A stretch of DNA of 64,000 bases from Neorhizobium sp. SHOUNA12A (GCF_023006505.1 NZ_JALBGV010000014.1:36800-100799); one strand, 5' to 3'. Numbered from the stretch's first letter, positions 34,901-43,857 are shown. The notes: generated from the letters alone by a model not told the origin. A program made the numbers and translations.

Positions 34901-35010
34901 TCACCTTTGTCGACGATTTCCTGCTGCTTCTAAAGCGAAGCTTCGGGAGAGACGACAGCCGCGAGGCCGTGGTCCATGAACTGAGGATTGAGGCTGATCG
35001 CCAGTGCTGA
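31906..35010 (+). CDS. RND efflux pump inner-membrane permease
   Basis: A 1034-residue resistance-nodulation-division transporter, full length for the HAE1/MdtBC-like group. The proton-relay residues D399 and D400 (ILIDDAIVEIEN) and K913 (VVTKNSILLVEY) are present, so the pump should be active. Two large periplasmic loops with porter domains lie between the first and second helices of each half. Its start overlaps the adaptor stop, with GGGAGA as Shine-Dalgarno. It is followed 113 bp later by a two-component pair that probably regulates it. Substrates are unknown. Confidence 0.93.
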   Translation: MNFSAWSIRNPVPAILLFILLTVGGLIAFDRLAVQNFPDMDLPTIKISASLEGAAPAQLETEVARKIEDRLASLSLLDHITTTVTDGSVTINVSFQLGKDSEEALNEVRNAVDSASGDLPSEMQAPGVTKVTVQGSTLLTYAVRSVRLNETELSWFVDNDMTKALLSVPGVGEVSRIGGIKREVHIDLNPQIMSALSLSAATVSLQLKSVQSDTSGGRAEIGGGKQGIRTLGAVSSVEELKALAIPLPSGELVQLTEIGAVTDSFADRSSIAYLDGEPVIAVEVKRSNGFSDTGVAAAIEAAMQDFAAANPDVEIVQAYSTVGPIIENYDGSLRMLYEGAILAVVVVWLFLRDWRATLLSAVALPLSVVPAFLVMYLADFSLNTVTLLALSLVVGILIDDAIVEIENIARHLQMGKTPKGAALEAADEIGLAVVATTLTLVAVFLPTAFMSGIPGLIFRQFGITAAVAVLASLVVARLLTPMMAAYLMKAHPVAQRDGRIMCAYMAVVKTCLRHRKLTVLGVCIFLGLSLSTISMLSAGFLPASDDSQTRITLTLQPGSPIEQTDAMTRRAADIVSGLPDVTRVFSAVGSASSDDMIDSSTTADTATASLVVDLKTIGERSRKQAEIENDIRQAIAVLPGVRIEVGTGGSGTTLEITLASDDSGALDRVAGALEEQLRGLQGIGAVTSSASLQAPEVQIVPDLNRAAALGVTAEAISEAVRVATSGDYSSSLAKLNLPQRQLSIRVRFDPGNRTTLDDIADLRVAGARGSVDLGSVADIRIGGSPSEISRIDRSRNVTLSVELNGRILGDVYREAQALPALQNLPDDVRLVEQGELERSSELFNNFAIAMGIGVFCIYAVLVLLFQDFFQPLTILMALPLSLGGALLPLVLTGTSFSMPVLIGLLMLMGVVTKNSILLVEYAIMSRRAGLSRFDALVDACHKRARPIVMTTIAMGGGMLPVALSLSGGDASFRQPMAIVVIGGLMTSTVLSLVVIPVIFTFVDDFLLLLKRSFGRDDSREAVVHELRIEADRQC

Positions 35011-35123
35011 CGAACCCATTGATTCAGAGTCCGTGGCGGAACCGCAGAAACAAAATTAAACATAATTGTTGCTGACAACCATGCTGCGAAACGGGCTAAC
35101 TGATAATCGGGATTCCGGCACAA

Positions 35124-35879
35124 ATGGCCAAGCCTATGAATAACGTCGCATCCAATGTTCTTGTACAAGGGTCAGCCCGAATCCTGGTCGTCGAGGATGA
35201 TCGGGATATCGCCAGTATGCTGATCGATCTGATCAAGGAGGCGGGTTATACCGCAGAGGCGGTCGGGTCTGCGGTTGAAATGGACGGTGTCCTGAAGAAG
35301 AAGGAATTCGACCTTATAGTGCTGGATGGAATGCTGCCGGGTGAGGACGGTTTCAGCATATGCAGAAGAATCAGGTCGTCTGATACAATACCCATCCTCA
35401 TGCTGACGGCGCGAACGAAAGAAATAGACAGGGTTGTCGGACTGGAGCTGGGCGCCGATGACTACGTCACCAAACCGTTTAAATCCAGGGAACTTCTGGC
35501 GAGGATAAAGGCGCTTCTGCGGCGGTCGTCGTATTCAGCGCAGGTCAAGCCACAGCAGGCCCCTATGACGTTTGCGGGTTGGCGGATTGATCCGGTCACG
35601 CGAGAATTGACCGACCGCGACGGTTTCCATGTGTCGCTCACGACGGCGGAATTTGATGTGCTGCTGGTGTTTTGCCAGCACCCCCGGCAGGTCATGAACC
35701 GCCAGGAAATACTGGCCCGTACCCATGCAGGCTCTGCAGGACCTGTCGAACGCAGCATTGATGTCCATGTCAGTCGTGTCCGGCAGAAAATCGAACCGAA
35801 TTACAAGGAGCCGACATTCATTAAAACGGTGCGCCTGGGCGGATATGTTTTCACTCCGGAGGTTGCGATAGCACTATGA
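35124..35879 (+). CDS. OmpR-family response regulator
   Basis: A 251-residue regulator. The receiver domain has E24, D25, D26 (VVEDDRD), phosphoacceptor D68 (VLDGMLPGEDG) and K in YVTKPF. The C-terminal winged helix shows LTTAEFDVLLVF, SIDVHVSRVRQKIE and TVRLGGYVF. An N-terminal extension of about 18 residues precedes the receiver; no strong Shine-Dalgarno supports either of two ATGs (35124, 35136). It overlaps the histidine kinase gene by 4 bp (ATGA). It likely controls the upstream RND operon and perhaps the 35-nt element. Confidence 0.92.
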   Translation: MAKPMNNVASNVLVQGSARILVVEDDRDIASMLIDLIKEAGYTAEAVGSAVEMDGVLKKKEFDLIVLDGMLPGEDGFSICRRIRSSDTIPILMLTARTKEIDRVVGLELGADDYVTKPFKSRELLARIKALLRRSSYSAQVKPQQAPMTFAGWRIDPVTRELTDRDGFHVSLTTAEFDVLLVFCQHPRQVMNRQEILARTHAGSAGPVERSIDVHVSRVRQKIEPNYKEPTFIKTVRLGGYVFTPEVAIAL

Positions 35880-37285
35880 TTGGCCGCTTGCGCAGGGCAT
35901 CCATACGAACCCAATTCATGGTGTTCGCATCTATTGTTCCGCTGCTCGTTATTTGTCTTATCGCTGTTCTCCCTGAGCCATTCATTTTCCAGAATGAAAA
36001 AATGCTTATGGGCAAAGGCGCTCAAATCGAGCTGCTTGTGCATCAAGTCAGAAGCGCCAGAAATGACGACGAAATCGAGCATCTGGTGAGGGCAAGCGCC
36101 TCAAGCAGTCTCGAATTGAAGGTTCTGCCATGGAGCGACGTCCGTGGCGAATTGGCCCGCCAAACGGATGATCACCTCAGCTCGGACGCGCTTCAGGACG
36201 TATTGCCTGCCGATTTTGAGGCGGTGGTTCTTGAGAACACGTCGGACGGCGAGGGACACAGCACGATTGCGGTGCGCCTTGACGCGCAACGTGCTCTCGT
36301 TATCGGGTTTACCGGTGCCGATGTTTCCCCCTCGTCTCTCAGCGCAGTCGCCGAGTTCATCGTCAAGGCCAGCATCCTGATGCTGCCGATGCTCCTCCTG
36401 GTGCTCTATATAAGCCGCATGATCACGTCGCCTCTCGTCCGCTTTGCCGACGCGGCAAAGAGACTGCGCCTCGACGGTAACGAAGGAGAGCAATTCACCG
36501 CCGAAGGCGCCAGGGAACTTCGCACGCTTGCGACCGCTCTCAACAACATGCGTCACCGTATCCGTAAAATGGTCGATGATCGCACGCGGATGCTGACGGC
36601 GGTGAGCCACGATCTAAGGACGCCTCTGACACGACTGCGAATGCGCGTGGAGCGTTCGAAGGACCCCGCGTCCAGGGAAGCGATGCTGGCGGATATTGAC
36701 AACCTTACCACCATGATCGAGGAAAGCCTTCAGTATTTAAGCAGCACCGTTACAGCCGAACCGCTTAGAAAGGTTGATATTTCCAGCCTTCTGCGGACGA
36801 TCGCATCGGAATTTTGTGATCTCGGGCATGACGTAATTTACTGCGGACCTGAGCGGTTTGGATACGTCTGTCAACAAAAGGCTCTCATACGCGCGATCAC
36901 CAATATCGCTGAGAACGCGGTAAGGTTCCGCACGAAGGTAGCTGTCGAATTGCGAAATAGCCCGCAAGGCGGAGCGGTCATAATTGTGAGCGATAACGGC
37001 CCGGGCCTTGAAGAAGGGCTCCGTGAGAAAGTCCTGGAGCCCTTCTTCAAGGTTGACGAGGCCCGGTCGCTAAATTCCAACAGCGGCTTTGGACTGGGCC
37101 TTTCGATTGCGGACGAAATCGTAAAAGGCCACGGTGGCTCACTGCTACTTGAAAACATAGTGCCGCATGGTCTGCGAGTGACGATACAATTGCCGCCGAT
37201 GCAGGCTGTTTCGCATCAGAGGAGCCAGGGGCCAGTTGCAAGAGAGCAGACGCTGGCTCACGAGGTCCCCGTCAAGCAAAGGTAA
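35876..37285 (+). CDS. Membrane sensor histidine kinase (EnvZ-like)
   Basis: A 469-residue membrane kinase. The first helix is at about 13-35 and a second at about 160-180 (ASILMLPMLLLVLYISRM), enclosing a periplasmic sensor loop of about 120 residues. A HAMP domain (about 181-235) leads to HisKA with the phospho-accepting H245 in AVSHDLRTPLTRL. The HATPase domain has the N-box NIAENAVRF and DNGPGLEEG, and FGLGLSIADEI. It is partner of the OmpR-type regulator upstream and likely senses an envelope signal or pump substrate. Confidence 0.92.
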   Translation: MIGRLRRASIRTQFMVFASIVPLLVICLIAVLPEPFIFQNEKMLMGKGAQIELLVHQVRSARNDDEIEHLVRASASSSLELKVLPWSDVRGELARQTDDHLSSDALQDVLPADFEAVVLENTSDGEGHSTIAVRLDAQRALVIGFTGADVSPSSLSAVAEFIVKASILMLPMLLLVLYISRMITSPLVRFADAAKRLRLDGNEGEQFTAEGARELRTLATALNNMRHRIRKMVDDRTRMLTAVSHDLRTPLTRLRMRVERSKDPASREAMLADIDNLTTMIEESLQYLSSTVTAEPLRKVDISSLLRTIASEFCDLGHDVIYCGPERFGYVCQQKALIRAITNIAENAVRFRTKVAVELRNSPQGGAVIIVSDNGPGLEEGLREKVLEPFFKVDEARSLNSNSGFGLGLSIADEIVKGHGGSLLLENIVPHGLRVTIQLPPMQAVSHQRSQGPVAREQTLAHEVPVKQR

Positions 37286-37287
37286 TC

Positions 37288-37340
37288 GACCACCTGTTGG
37301 CAAAACCCTTCATGGTGGTCATGGCGAGGGTGCCCTCGCC
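37288..37340 (+). terminator. Two adjacent hairpins after the histidine kinase gene
   Basis: GACCACC (37288-37294) with GGTGGTC (37314-37320), then the palindrome GGCGAGGGTGCCCTCGCC (37323-37340). No T-run follows. Probably an operon end by position. Confidence 0.35.
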
Positions 37341-37395
37341 TTCGCGATTGATCATCACAAAGACCGCTCGAAGATCCAATTCGGTGCGTTTCCGA

Positions 37396-37638
37396 TCAGC
37401 CTGTGGCCGCTGACGATATTGACGGCAACATCGGCAAGGATTGCCGGCCAGATGGAGTCGCGCACGCCGATCCGGCGGCCTCTGGCGAGGGACGGATTTT
37501 CTTCAGAAGCCTCTGCCCGCCTTCCGCTTCCCGAAGCAGTTTTTTCATCTCTCTCAAAGACACCCGGTCTGCCCGCATCATTTGTCGGATCAGAGGATCC
37601 TTCAGAACCTCGGCAATCGTCATCTCATCATGGGTCAT
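37396..37638 (-). CDS. Small hypothetical protein, 80 residues
   Basis: Starts MTHDEMTIAEVLKDPLIRQM with a clear Shine-Dalgarno (CGGGAGGTCGCT before ATG). The N-terminal half is charged and predicted helical (RADRVSLREMKKLLREAE), the C-terminal part is Pro/Ser/Ala-rich and looks unstructured. No signal peptide or membrane helix. I do not recognise the family. It is convergent with the histidine kinase gene and runs away from the patatin gene. Confidence 0.6.
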   Translation of the reverse strand: MTHDEMTIAEVLKDPLIRQMMRADRVSLREMKKLLREAEGGQRLLKKIRPSPEAAGSACATPSGRQSLPMLPSISSAATG

Positions 37639-38039
37639 AGCGACCTCCCGTTTTGCTGTCGCGATCGATAACCGCGGCAAGCAACCTGGCGATGTCAAAA
37701 CAGGGACGAAACCAAGGCGATCGATGAAGTTTTGTTGCGGGATTCCGGTCTCCGCCACGCCATGAACTTGCTGGCGACCCGATGGCGGATACCCGATCGC
37801 TGCGGCCAACAATTCTTAACATTACAAAACCAAAGGCAACGACAAATTCTGAATTAATACAGCCAGATACGATTGCGAAGGAAGATTACAGTGAAATTCA
37901 AAGGTTATCTGGTGAGGCCGCTGCATTGGACGATCGGAACATTACGGCGTCCGCAAGCCGCATCCGCGGATGATGTCTGCGGTATGGTCGATAGAGATTT
38001 CAACGTCTCCAAACAGTCGCCCGGTACAAGGCTATAACC
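37639..38039. other. 401-bp intergenic region
   Basis: No convincing gene. A 63-codon frame at 37782-37973 has no Shine-Dalgarno and its apparent likeness to a frame near 29800 is explained by the shared 35-nt DNA element. The region holds that element (37807-37841) and the leader of the patatin gene, where AAGG lies 7 nt before the GTG. Confidence 0.6.
37807..37841 (+). repeat. Conserved 35-nt element, copy 2 (upstream of patatin lipoprotein)
   Basis: Ungapped 30/35 match to 29774-29808, same strand and same orientation relative to the downstream envelope gene. The distance to the patatin start is about 199 bp. It supports common control of the MipA/RND and patatin/DUF3313 units. Confidence 0.55.
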
Positions 38040-39209
38040 GTGCATCGAGTGATAGCCATCTTCATGCTGGCTTTTCTTGCCGGCTGCATGGCGCCGGACC
38101 GCATTCCCTATGGGCCGAAGGCTGCCGCGACCGCCGGGATCCACGGGTTTGGCGATATCCGCATTTATGCGGATACAAGCCGGAACCTGCCTGAAACACG
38201 CGCCTGGTTCCCGGTTCCGAGACACAAGGAGGTCAACTACCTTGTGTTGTCGGGCGGAGGCGCCGGAGGCGCGTTCAGCGTCGGGGCGCTGAAGGCCTGG
38301 TCGGATAGGGGGCAGCGACCCGAATTCGACATTGTCAGCGGCGTCAGCACGGGCGCACTGATCGCGCCCTACGCCTTCCTCGGTTCCGCCTACGACAACA
38401 TCCTCGTCGACTTATATACGAGCGGCGTCGCCAAGAAATTGGTCGATGCCGATTTCCTGCCACAGGGACTTCTCGGCGCAAGCCTCCTGAAGCAGAAGCC
38501 GCTTAGGACGATGGTCGAACGATACTTGACGCAGGATGTATTGGCGAAAATCGCCGCGGAGCATCGCAAGGGACGCCGCCTGCTTGTTTTGACCTCGAAC
38601 CTCGATTCCCAAAGAGCGGTGGTCTGGAACATGGGCGCCATCGCCGACAGCGCTCGGCCCGACGCGCTACAACTTTTCCGCGATATCGTCATCGCATCGG
38701 CAAGCATCCCCGGCCTTTATCCAGCGGTGCTCATCAAAGCAAATTCAGGCGACCAATCGTTCGAGGAAATGCACTCCGACGGAGGCTCCGCCTCCCAAAT
38801 CCTGACGATTCCGGAGGGATGGATGGCCAATTCGGACAAGGTCGCGTGGCCCAAGGGCGTGAAGCTAAACATGTACATTATCATCAACAACGCGCTGATG
38901 CCTGAATTTTCAACCACCACGAACAACACGTTTACAGTCATGGCTCGGGCGAATTCCTCCCTCATCAAGGCACAGACACGTAGCGCGCTGGTGGCCACTT
39001 ACGTCTACGCCCAAAAGAACGGCATTCGGTTCCGTGTGGCCTCGATCGATACGCAGGTTGCCTACAACATGACCGATCCATTCAACACCAACTATATGCG
39101 CGCGGTCTACAACCTTGGATATGCAGAAATGGAGAACGGCAGCCTGTGGAAAGATAGGCCTTCGTTCGCCGACACGCTCACAGCCACACAGACAACACGG
39201 TGGCGGTAG
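38040..39209 (+). CDS. Patatin-like phospholipase lipoprotein
   Basis: A 389-residue lipoprotein starting at GTG. The lipobox LAGC puts the lipidated cysteine at C16. The patatin catalytic elements are complete: oxyanion GGGAGG (72-77), nucleophile S103 in GVSTG and the acid D247 in SDGG. It should hydrolyse phospholipids or other acyl esters at the envelope. It is followed 40 bp later by a DUF3313 lipoprotein. Upstream lies the 35-nt element shared with the MipA/RND unit, suggesting an envelope-stress or lipid-remodelling role. Confidence 0.9.
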   Translation: MHRVIAIFMLAFLAGCMAPDRIPYGPKAAATAGIHGFGDIRIYADTSRNLPETRAWFPVPRHKEVNYLVLSGGGAGGAFSVGALKAWSDRGQRPEFDIVSGVSTGALIAPYAFLGSAYDNILVDLYTSGVAKKLVDADFLPQGLLGASLLKQKPLRTMVERYLTQDVLAKIAAEHRKGRRLLVLTSNLDSQRAVVWNMGAIADSARPDALQLFRDIVIASASIPGLYPAVLIKANSGDQSFEEMHSDGGSASQILTIPEGWMANSDKVAWPKGVKLNMYIIINNALMPEFSTTTNNTFTVMARANSSLIKAQTRSALVATYVYAQKNGIRFRVASIDTQVAYNMTDPFNTNYMRAVYNLGYAEMENGSLWKDRPSFADTLTATQTTRWR

Positions 39210-39249
39210 CCGTATGTGCAGGCCGTTTCCTCACCCATCAGGAGAACAA

Positions 39250-40110
39250 ATGTTACATCCCCGCCTTGGCTTGGCAGGCATCAAGCCGTGTCATCGACTG
39301 ATTGCGCCCGCTTTCCTTGCTTTGTCGCTTGGGGGGTGCGCCGCCGTGCCGCTCGAGCGGGCAAATTCGCTCGCCTCCTACGACAGTTTGACATCGAACA
39401 ACGGGCGAATGACCAAAGCGAATTATCGGGTCGCTTCAACTGATCTCGCGTCCAACAGAACGGTTTATATCGAACCAACGAAGGTTTCAGGCAGCGCTGA
39501 ACTATCCGTCAGGAAGTCTTCCGATCAGGCCCTGGTCGCGAATGTGATCAGCCGCGCCCTCTGTGTCGGCGTCAGTGATCGTTTCGTCGTCGTGGAGCGA
39601 AAAGAGGATGCTGACCTCGTCGTTCACGCAACCATCACCCGCATCGTGCCGACCAATGCCACGGTGGCCGCCCTGTCGACTGCAACGTCGCTTGGAGCCA
39701 ACTTCGTTGTTCCGGTGCCCGTCCCGAGGCTGCCCTTGGGGCTTGGAGGCCTTTCCGTAGAGGCCGAGGCAACCACACGGGACGGCAGGCAGGTGGGTGC
39801 GATGGTATGGGCAAAGGGAGCAAACTTCGTGACTACCAGTGCGCGCGTGTCGCAGATCGGGGACGCCTATTCGCTCGCGGCGAGCTTCGGCAGTGATTTT
39901 TCCAGGATGCTCGTCAGCGGCAAGACACCCTTCAGGGGCCTCCCAAAGATCCCGTCTGGGCAGAGAATCAAGTCCGGACTTGGTGGAAAGCCGAAATATC
40001 CTGCGTGTGAAAAATTTGGCCGATCGCCCGGTCTGGTGGACTTTGCGGCTTCTCAGGTCGGGATGCCGCCATCCTGGACCGACAAACAACCTCCGACACA
40101 GACCCGATAG
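39250..40110 (+). CDS. DUF3313-family lipoprotein
   Basis: A 286-residue lipoprotein with lipobox LGGC (C30) after a long N-region. It matches DUF3313 (LASYDSLTSNNGRM, then VYIEPTKV near residues 75-82). GGAGAA precedes the ATG; an in-frame start 135 bp earlier would lie inside the patatin gene and is not supported. The C-terminal 70 residues are rich in Lys, Pro and Gly and probably unstructured. The function of the family is unknown. It is co-transcribed with the patatin lipoprotein. Confidence 0.8.
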   Translation: MLHPRLGLAGIKPCHRLIAPAFLALSLGGCAAVPLERANSLASYDSLTSNNGRMTKANYRVASTDLASNRTVYIEPTKVSGSAELSVRKSSDQALVANVISRALCVGVSDRFVVVERKEDADLVVHATITRIVPTNATVAALSTATSLGANFVVPVPVPRLPLGLGGLSVEAEATTRDGRQVGAMVWAKGANFVTTSARVSQIGDAYSLAASFGSDFSRMLVSGKTPFRGLPKIPSGQRIKSGLGGKPKYPACEKFGRSPGLVDFAASQVGMPPSWTDKQPPTQTR

Positions 40111-40241
40111 CAGAGAACCGACGAAGAGTCGTCAGGGTCGTGCGGCAGCGCTGGCCCAGCGGAACGGCTGCGGCGATGTAGGCCGCCTATCCGACATGGT
40201 GTTGGCAGCGCACAGCGTGATGTCTGATATCAGAAGAAGTC

Positions 40242-41144
40242 TCACCCGAGCGAATGCGAGGCCAGGGCATAGACTTTCGGGCTGTCATTTTGTCCGGTAC
40301 CATAGCCGGCTGTCCCTTCAGTCACCATCGTCGTGAGGGTAGCGTAGATACCGAGCCCGCACTGCTGGACGAGTGCTGCAAACGGGCCAGTGTCGATATG
40401 CGTATCGAGGCGCAGGAACCCGTCGGCATGGGCGGCGATATGCGGGTAGGTGACGGTGATGGCGTCCTCGTCGTTGCCGGCGACCACCGGCCCGACAACA
40501 TGTCCTCGTCCGAAGCGCCGACGCATCGAAAAGGCACGCAGCCGCGCGCCTTGGTATAGACCGTAGCAGATCGAACTCTCGAACAATCGCTGGAGATGCA
40601 GGCGACGCTCAGTCCCGAAGGCCGGAGTATCGAAGGCGATGACCGCCTCCAGATCGCCGCGGTCCAGCCGTCTCAAAACAAGTCCTTCCTCCAGGGGTGC
40701 AAGTGACATCGACGCGATCGCCGTGCCCTGGCACTGATAAACCGTCTGCTTCGGCTCGAATCCCAGCGAAGCATAAAGGCGCCGAGCTTCCCGCGTCGAG
40801 TTAAGGCGAATACGGTTGCGGCCACAGTCTGCCATGATCCGTTTCATCAGCCACCTGGCCGTGCCGTTGGCCTGCAGCCTTGGCGACGTAATCAGCATCC
40901 CGAACGTGGCGAAACCGTCGCCATGGGGAAACCACATGCCCGAGGCTCCCACGCGGCCGATCTCGTCAAGTGCGACATACCCTTTCCCGATGTCGAGCAG
41001 ATGCTGCCAGTCGGCTGCCCGGTGGGGCCAGCCCACCGAAATTGACAATGACTGCAGCTTGGAGATTTCGACATTCGAGACGTCGGCAAGGCACATCTCG
41101 AAATTATCGACAGTCAAGGTTTCTGGTAATTCGCTATCCATCAT
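40242..41144 (-). CDS. Tandem GNAT-type N-acetyltransferase-like protein (copy 1)
   Basis: A 300-residue protein with two GNAT-like halves. The N-terminal half has VGWPHRAADWQHLL (35-48 region) and the acetyl-CoA-binding-like stretch SPRLQANGTARWLMKRI. The C-terminal half has FGRGHVVGPVVAG. It is a paralogue of the protein at 50391-51227, which shares the GWPHR..DWQ and FGRG.VVGPVVA blocks. The A-site here (QANGTA) departs from Q/RxxGxG/A less than it might, so activity is possible. It is divergent from the ArgE-like gene. Substrate unknown. Confidence 0.82.
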   Translation of the reverse strand: MMDSELPETLTVDNFEMCLADVSNVEISKLQSLSISVGWPHRAADWQHLLDIGKGYVALDEIGRVGASGMWFPHGDGFATFGMLITSPRLQANGTARWLMKRIMADCGRNRIRLNSTREARRLYASLGFEPKQTVYQCQGTAIASMSLAPLEEGLVLRRLDRGDLEAVIAFDTPAFGTERRLHLQRLFESSICYGLYQGARLRAFSMRRRFGRGHVVGPVVAGNDEDAITVTYPHIAAHADGFLRLDTHIDTGPFAALVQQCGLGIYATLTTMVTEGTAGYGTGQNDSPKVYALASHSLG

Positions 41145-41399
41145 TCTTCCAGCCGAGTTGAAATATCCTCCTGCGGGTCGCACCGATCGGATATCCCGGA
41201 GGTCACGTTAGTCGAGATTCCGCGAAACATTTCACTGCTGAAGCGAAGCCGAACACAAGATTTGACCGTATCGCGTCCACTTTCGGCAGCCATCGGTTTC
41301 TTCTGCCTCTAACCTTGCCTGCCAGGATTGGTTCGCATGCTCTGCAAAAGCAAGGTGTGGCGGCCAAGAGGTCATGGCTTTGAGAGGCGGGAACAGTCG

Positions 41400-42533
41400 A
41401 TGCGCGCTTTGGACATCCTGGAGAAGCTGGTCGGCTTTCCCTCGGTCGTCGGCACGCCCAACGGCAATATCGTCGAATGGATTGCGGACTATCTCAGATC
41501 CTTCGGGATCGCCACGCATATCCTGCCGGGGCCGGAAGGTGACCGGGCCAATCTTTTTGCCACGATCGGTCCTGCCGACCAGCCGGGCTACATCCTGTCC
41601 GGACATATGGACGTGGTTCCGGCCGCCGAGGCCGGTTGGGGCAGCGATCCCTTTTCGTTGACGAACGAGAAAGGCCGGCTCTACGGGCGCGGAACAAGCG
41701 ATATGAAGGGGTTCTTGTCGGCCGCCCTGGCAGCCGTGCCCGTGCTTCTCGCAAGTCCGCTTTCCCGCCCGATCCACCTTGCCTTCTCCTACGACGAGGA
41801 AGCCGGTTGCCGGGGCGTGCCGCATCTTCTCGCACGGTTGCGGGACCTGTGTGCCCCGCCGCTGGGCGCGATCATCGGGGAGCCGAGTGGGATGCGCGCC
41901 ATTCTGGCCCACAAGGGAAAGGCGGCAGCCCGGGTGACGCTCAAGGGCCGTTCGGGCCACTCATCCCGGCCGGATCTCGGCCTCAACGCGATCCATGCCA
42001 TGACGGACGTGCAGCAGGCTGCGGTTGCCGCGGCCGTCGGTCTTTCCCGGGGACCGTTCGAGGTCGAATTCGAGCCGCCCTATTCCTCGCTGTCGATCGG
42101 CACGATCAGCGGCGGTCAGGCGGTCAACATCATTCCCGAAATCTGCAGCCTTGAACTGGAAGCACGCGCCATCTCTTCGGTAGATCCCGAAGCGCTGCTC
42201 GCCCCGGTGCGCGCGGTTGCCGAAGCCCTGGCGACCAAAGGCTTTGACGTCGATTGGCAGGTTCTCAGCGCCTATCCGGCGCTGCTCCTGGCGCCAACCT
42301 CGCCCCTCGCCGGTCTTTTGCAAGATCTGACGGGAATCGAGCCGCTGGCGGCGGTCAGCTACGGGACGGAGGCAGGTCTCTACCAGCGCGCCGGCGTAGA
42401 CGCGATCATTTGCGGACCTGGCGACATTGCCCGCGCCCATAAACCCAATGAATTCATTCTGGCGAGCGAACTCGACGACTGCCAGACCATGATTGAAGCG
42501 CTTGGCCGGCATTGCCGCGCAGAACTCCAATGA
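41400..42533 (+). CDS. M20-family deacylase, acetylornithine deacetylase (ArgE)-like
   Basis: A 377-residue cytoplasmic metallopeptidase. Metal ligands H69, D71 (SGHMDVVP), D101 (GTSDMKG) and the E133-E134 pair (YDEEAGCRG) are present, followed by the dimerisation domain ([17 protein letters not shown]). This is the ArgE/DapE group that removes acetyl or related acyl groups from amino acids. The start [10 protein letters not shown] fits the domain; upstream frame sequence lacks a ribosome site. It lies in an operon with a GhrA-like reductase, cupin and aldehyde dehydrogenases, and near two acetyltransferases, so it is more likely catabolic than arginine-biosynthetic. Confidence 0.88.
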   Translation: MRALDILEKLVGFPSVVGTPNGNIVEWIADYLRSFGIATHILPGPEGDRANLFATIGPADQPGYILSGHMDVVPAAEAGWGSDPFSLTNEKGRLYGRGTSDMKGFLSAALAAVPVLLASPLSRPIHLAFSYDEEAGCRGVPHLLARLRDLCAPPLGAIIGEPSGMRAILAHKGKAAARVTLKGRSGHSSRPDLGLNAIHAMTDVQQAAVAAAVGLSRGPFEVEFEPPYSSLSIGTISGGQAVNIIPEICSLELEARAISSVDPEALLAPVRAVAEALATKGFDVDWQVLSAYPALLLAPTSPLAGLLQDLTGIEPLAAVSYGTEAGLYQRAGVDAIICGPGDIARAHKPNEFILASELDDCQTMIEALGRHCRAELQ

Positions 42534-42552
42534 CCAGGAACGTATCCGGACC

Positions 42553-43476
42553 ATGACATTCCTCTTCAATTCCGATGCGGCCCGCGGCCGGATTTTCCAG
42601 GATGCCTTTGCTCGGGAAATCCCGGACCTGCCATTCTCCATGGATCCGGCGACGGTGGACCCCGAACGGGTGCGCTATCTCATGACCTGGACAGTGCCGG
42701 AAAATCTGGCGCGCTACCGCAATCTCGAAGTGCTGTTTTCGACCGGCGCCGGTATCGACCAGTTCCGAACCGCCAGCGTGCCCGACCACGTGAAGATCGT
42801 GCGCATGGTCGAACAAGGCATCGTGCGGATGATGCAGGAATATGTGGTCCTCGGCGTCCTGTCGCTCCACCGCAACCTAGCGGCCTATCTGGCGCAACAG
42901 CAGGCGGAGGTCTGGAAGGTCCTGCCGCAGGCTCAGGCCGGAGAGCGCCGTATCGGCGTCCTGGGGCTTGGCAATCTCGGCCAGGCCGTGCTTGAGCGGC
43001 TGAAACCCTTCGGCTTTCCCTTGTCCGGCTGGAGTCGGTCCGCGCGAGAGATTGAAGGTGTCAGGTGTTTCTCCGGCGAGGATGGTCTGAAGACCATGGT
43101 TGCCGAGACCGATGTGCTGATCTGCCTCCTGCCGCTGACCGACGAGACCCGCGGTTTTCTCGACGCGGAGCTTTTCGCCAGGTTGCCGGCGGGCGCTGGA
43201 CTGGTTCATGTCGGACGTGGTCCCCAGCTCGACCAGGACGCGCTTCTCGCGGCACTCGACAGCGGGCACCTGTCCGGCGCCGTGATCGACGTCACCGACC
43301 CGGAACCCCTGCCGCCCGGCCATCCCATCTGGCATCACCCACGCATCCTGCTGACCCCGCATATTGCCAGCATTACCCAGCCGCATACCGCCGCGCGCGC
43401 CGTCATCGACAATATCAAGCGGCTTCGCGCCGGGCTCGACCCGGTTGGCTTGATCGATCGGCAGCGCGGCTACTGA
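42553..43476 (+). CDS. ghrA: Glyoxylate/hydroxypyruvate reductase A-like 2-hydroxyacid dehydrogenase
   Basis: A 307-residue D-2-hydroxyacid dehydrogenase of the GhrA type. The NAD(P)-binding motif GLGNLG is at 138-143, the substrate-binding loop STGAGIDQF at 63-71, the catalytic arginine lies in VHVGRGPQ (about 224) and the catalytic histidine in LTPHIAS. It would reduce glyoxylate, hydroxypyruvate or a related 2-oxoacid. It starts 19 bp after the ArgE-like stop. The real 2-oxoacid in this pathway is unknown; the symbol reflects family only. Confidence 0.85.
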   Translation: MTFLFNSDAARGRIFQDAFAREIPDLPFSMDPATVDPERVRYLMTWTVPENLARYRNLEVLFSTGAGIDQFRTASVPDHVKIVRMVEQGIVRMMQEYVVLGVLSLHRNLAAYLAQQQAEVWKVLPQAQAGERRIGVLGLGNLGQAVLERLKPFGFPLSGWSRSAREIEGVRCFSGEDGLKTMVAETDVLICLLPLTDETRGFLDAELFARLPAGAGLVHVGRGPQLDQDALLAALDSGHLSGAVIDVTDPEPLPPGHPIWHHPRILLTPHIASITQPHTAARAVIDNIKRLRAGLDPVGLIDRQRGY

Positions 43477-43500
43477 ATCTTCAACTTCGAAAGGAATCCC

Positions 43501-43857
43501 ATGTCGCTTCTCAAGACCATCGAGCCTCACCCGTCCTTTGCACCGCGCGAAAACGTTCCCGCACCGGACCGACTGATCTCCGGCGATCCGCAGTTCAAGA
43601 CCTGGGCGCAGGACGCTGCCCATGGCGAACTGGTGCATACCGGCGTCTGGGAAGCGACGCCCGGCGTCACACATTCGATCAAGGGCCAGACTTTCGAATT
43701 CTGCCACATCCTGTCCGGCATCGTCGAACTCACCCCCGAAGGCGGCCAGCCCGTTGTCTACAAGGCGGGCGACAGTTTCGTCATGAAGCCGGGTTTTATC
43801 GGCGTCTGGAAAACCATCGAGACCGTCCGCAAGGTCTACGTCACCGTCACCCCTTGA
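43501..43857 (+). CDS. Cupin-domain protein (DUF861/cupin_3)
   Basis: A 118-residue single cupin of the cupin_3/DUF861 type. Barrel strands include THTGVWEATPG-like N-terminus, FEFCHILSGIVELTPEGGQP and AGDSFVMKPGFIGVWKTIE. Only a few metal-ligand candidates (E77-like and H/C in FCHIL) are apparent. Proteins of this group often sit in operons for amino-acid or amine catabolism. A GAAAGG Shine-Dalgarno is 8 nt upstream. Its exact role is not known. Confidence 0.8.
   Translation: MSLLKTIEPHPSFAPRENVPAPDRLISGDPQFKTWAQDAAHGELVHTGVWEATPGVTHSIKGQTFEFCHILSGIVELTPEGGQPVVYKAGDSFVMKPGFIGVWKTIETVRKVYVTVTP

Noticed and set aside
37782..37973. Small frame similar to a frame at 29707-29916
   Set aside because: The likeness comes from the shared 35-nt DNA element, not from coding conservation, and no ribosome site is present.
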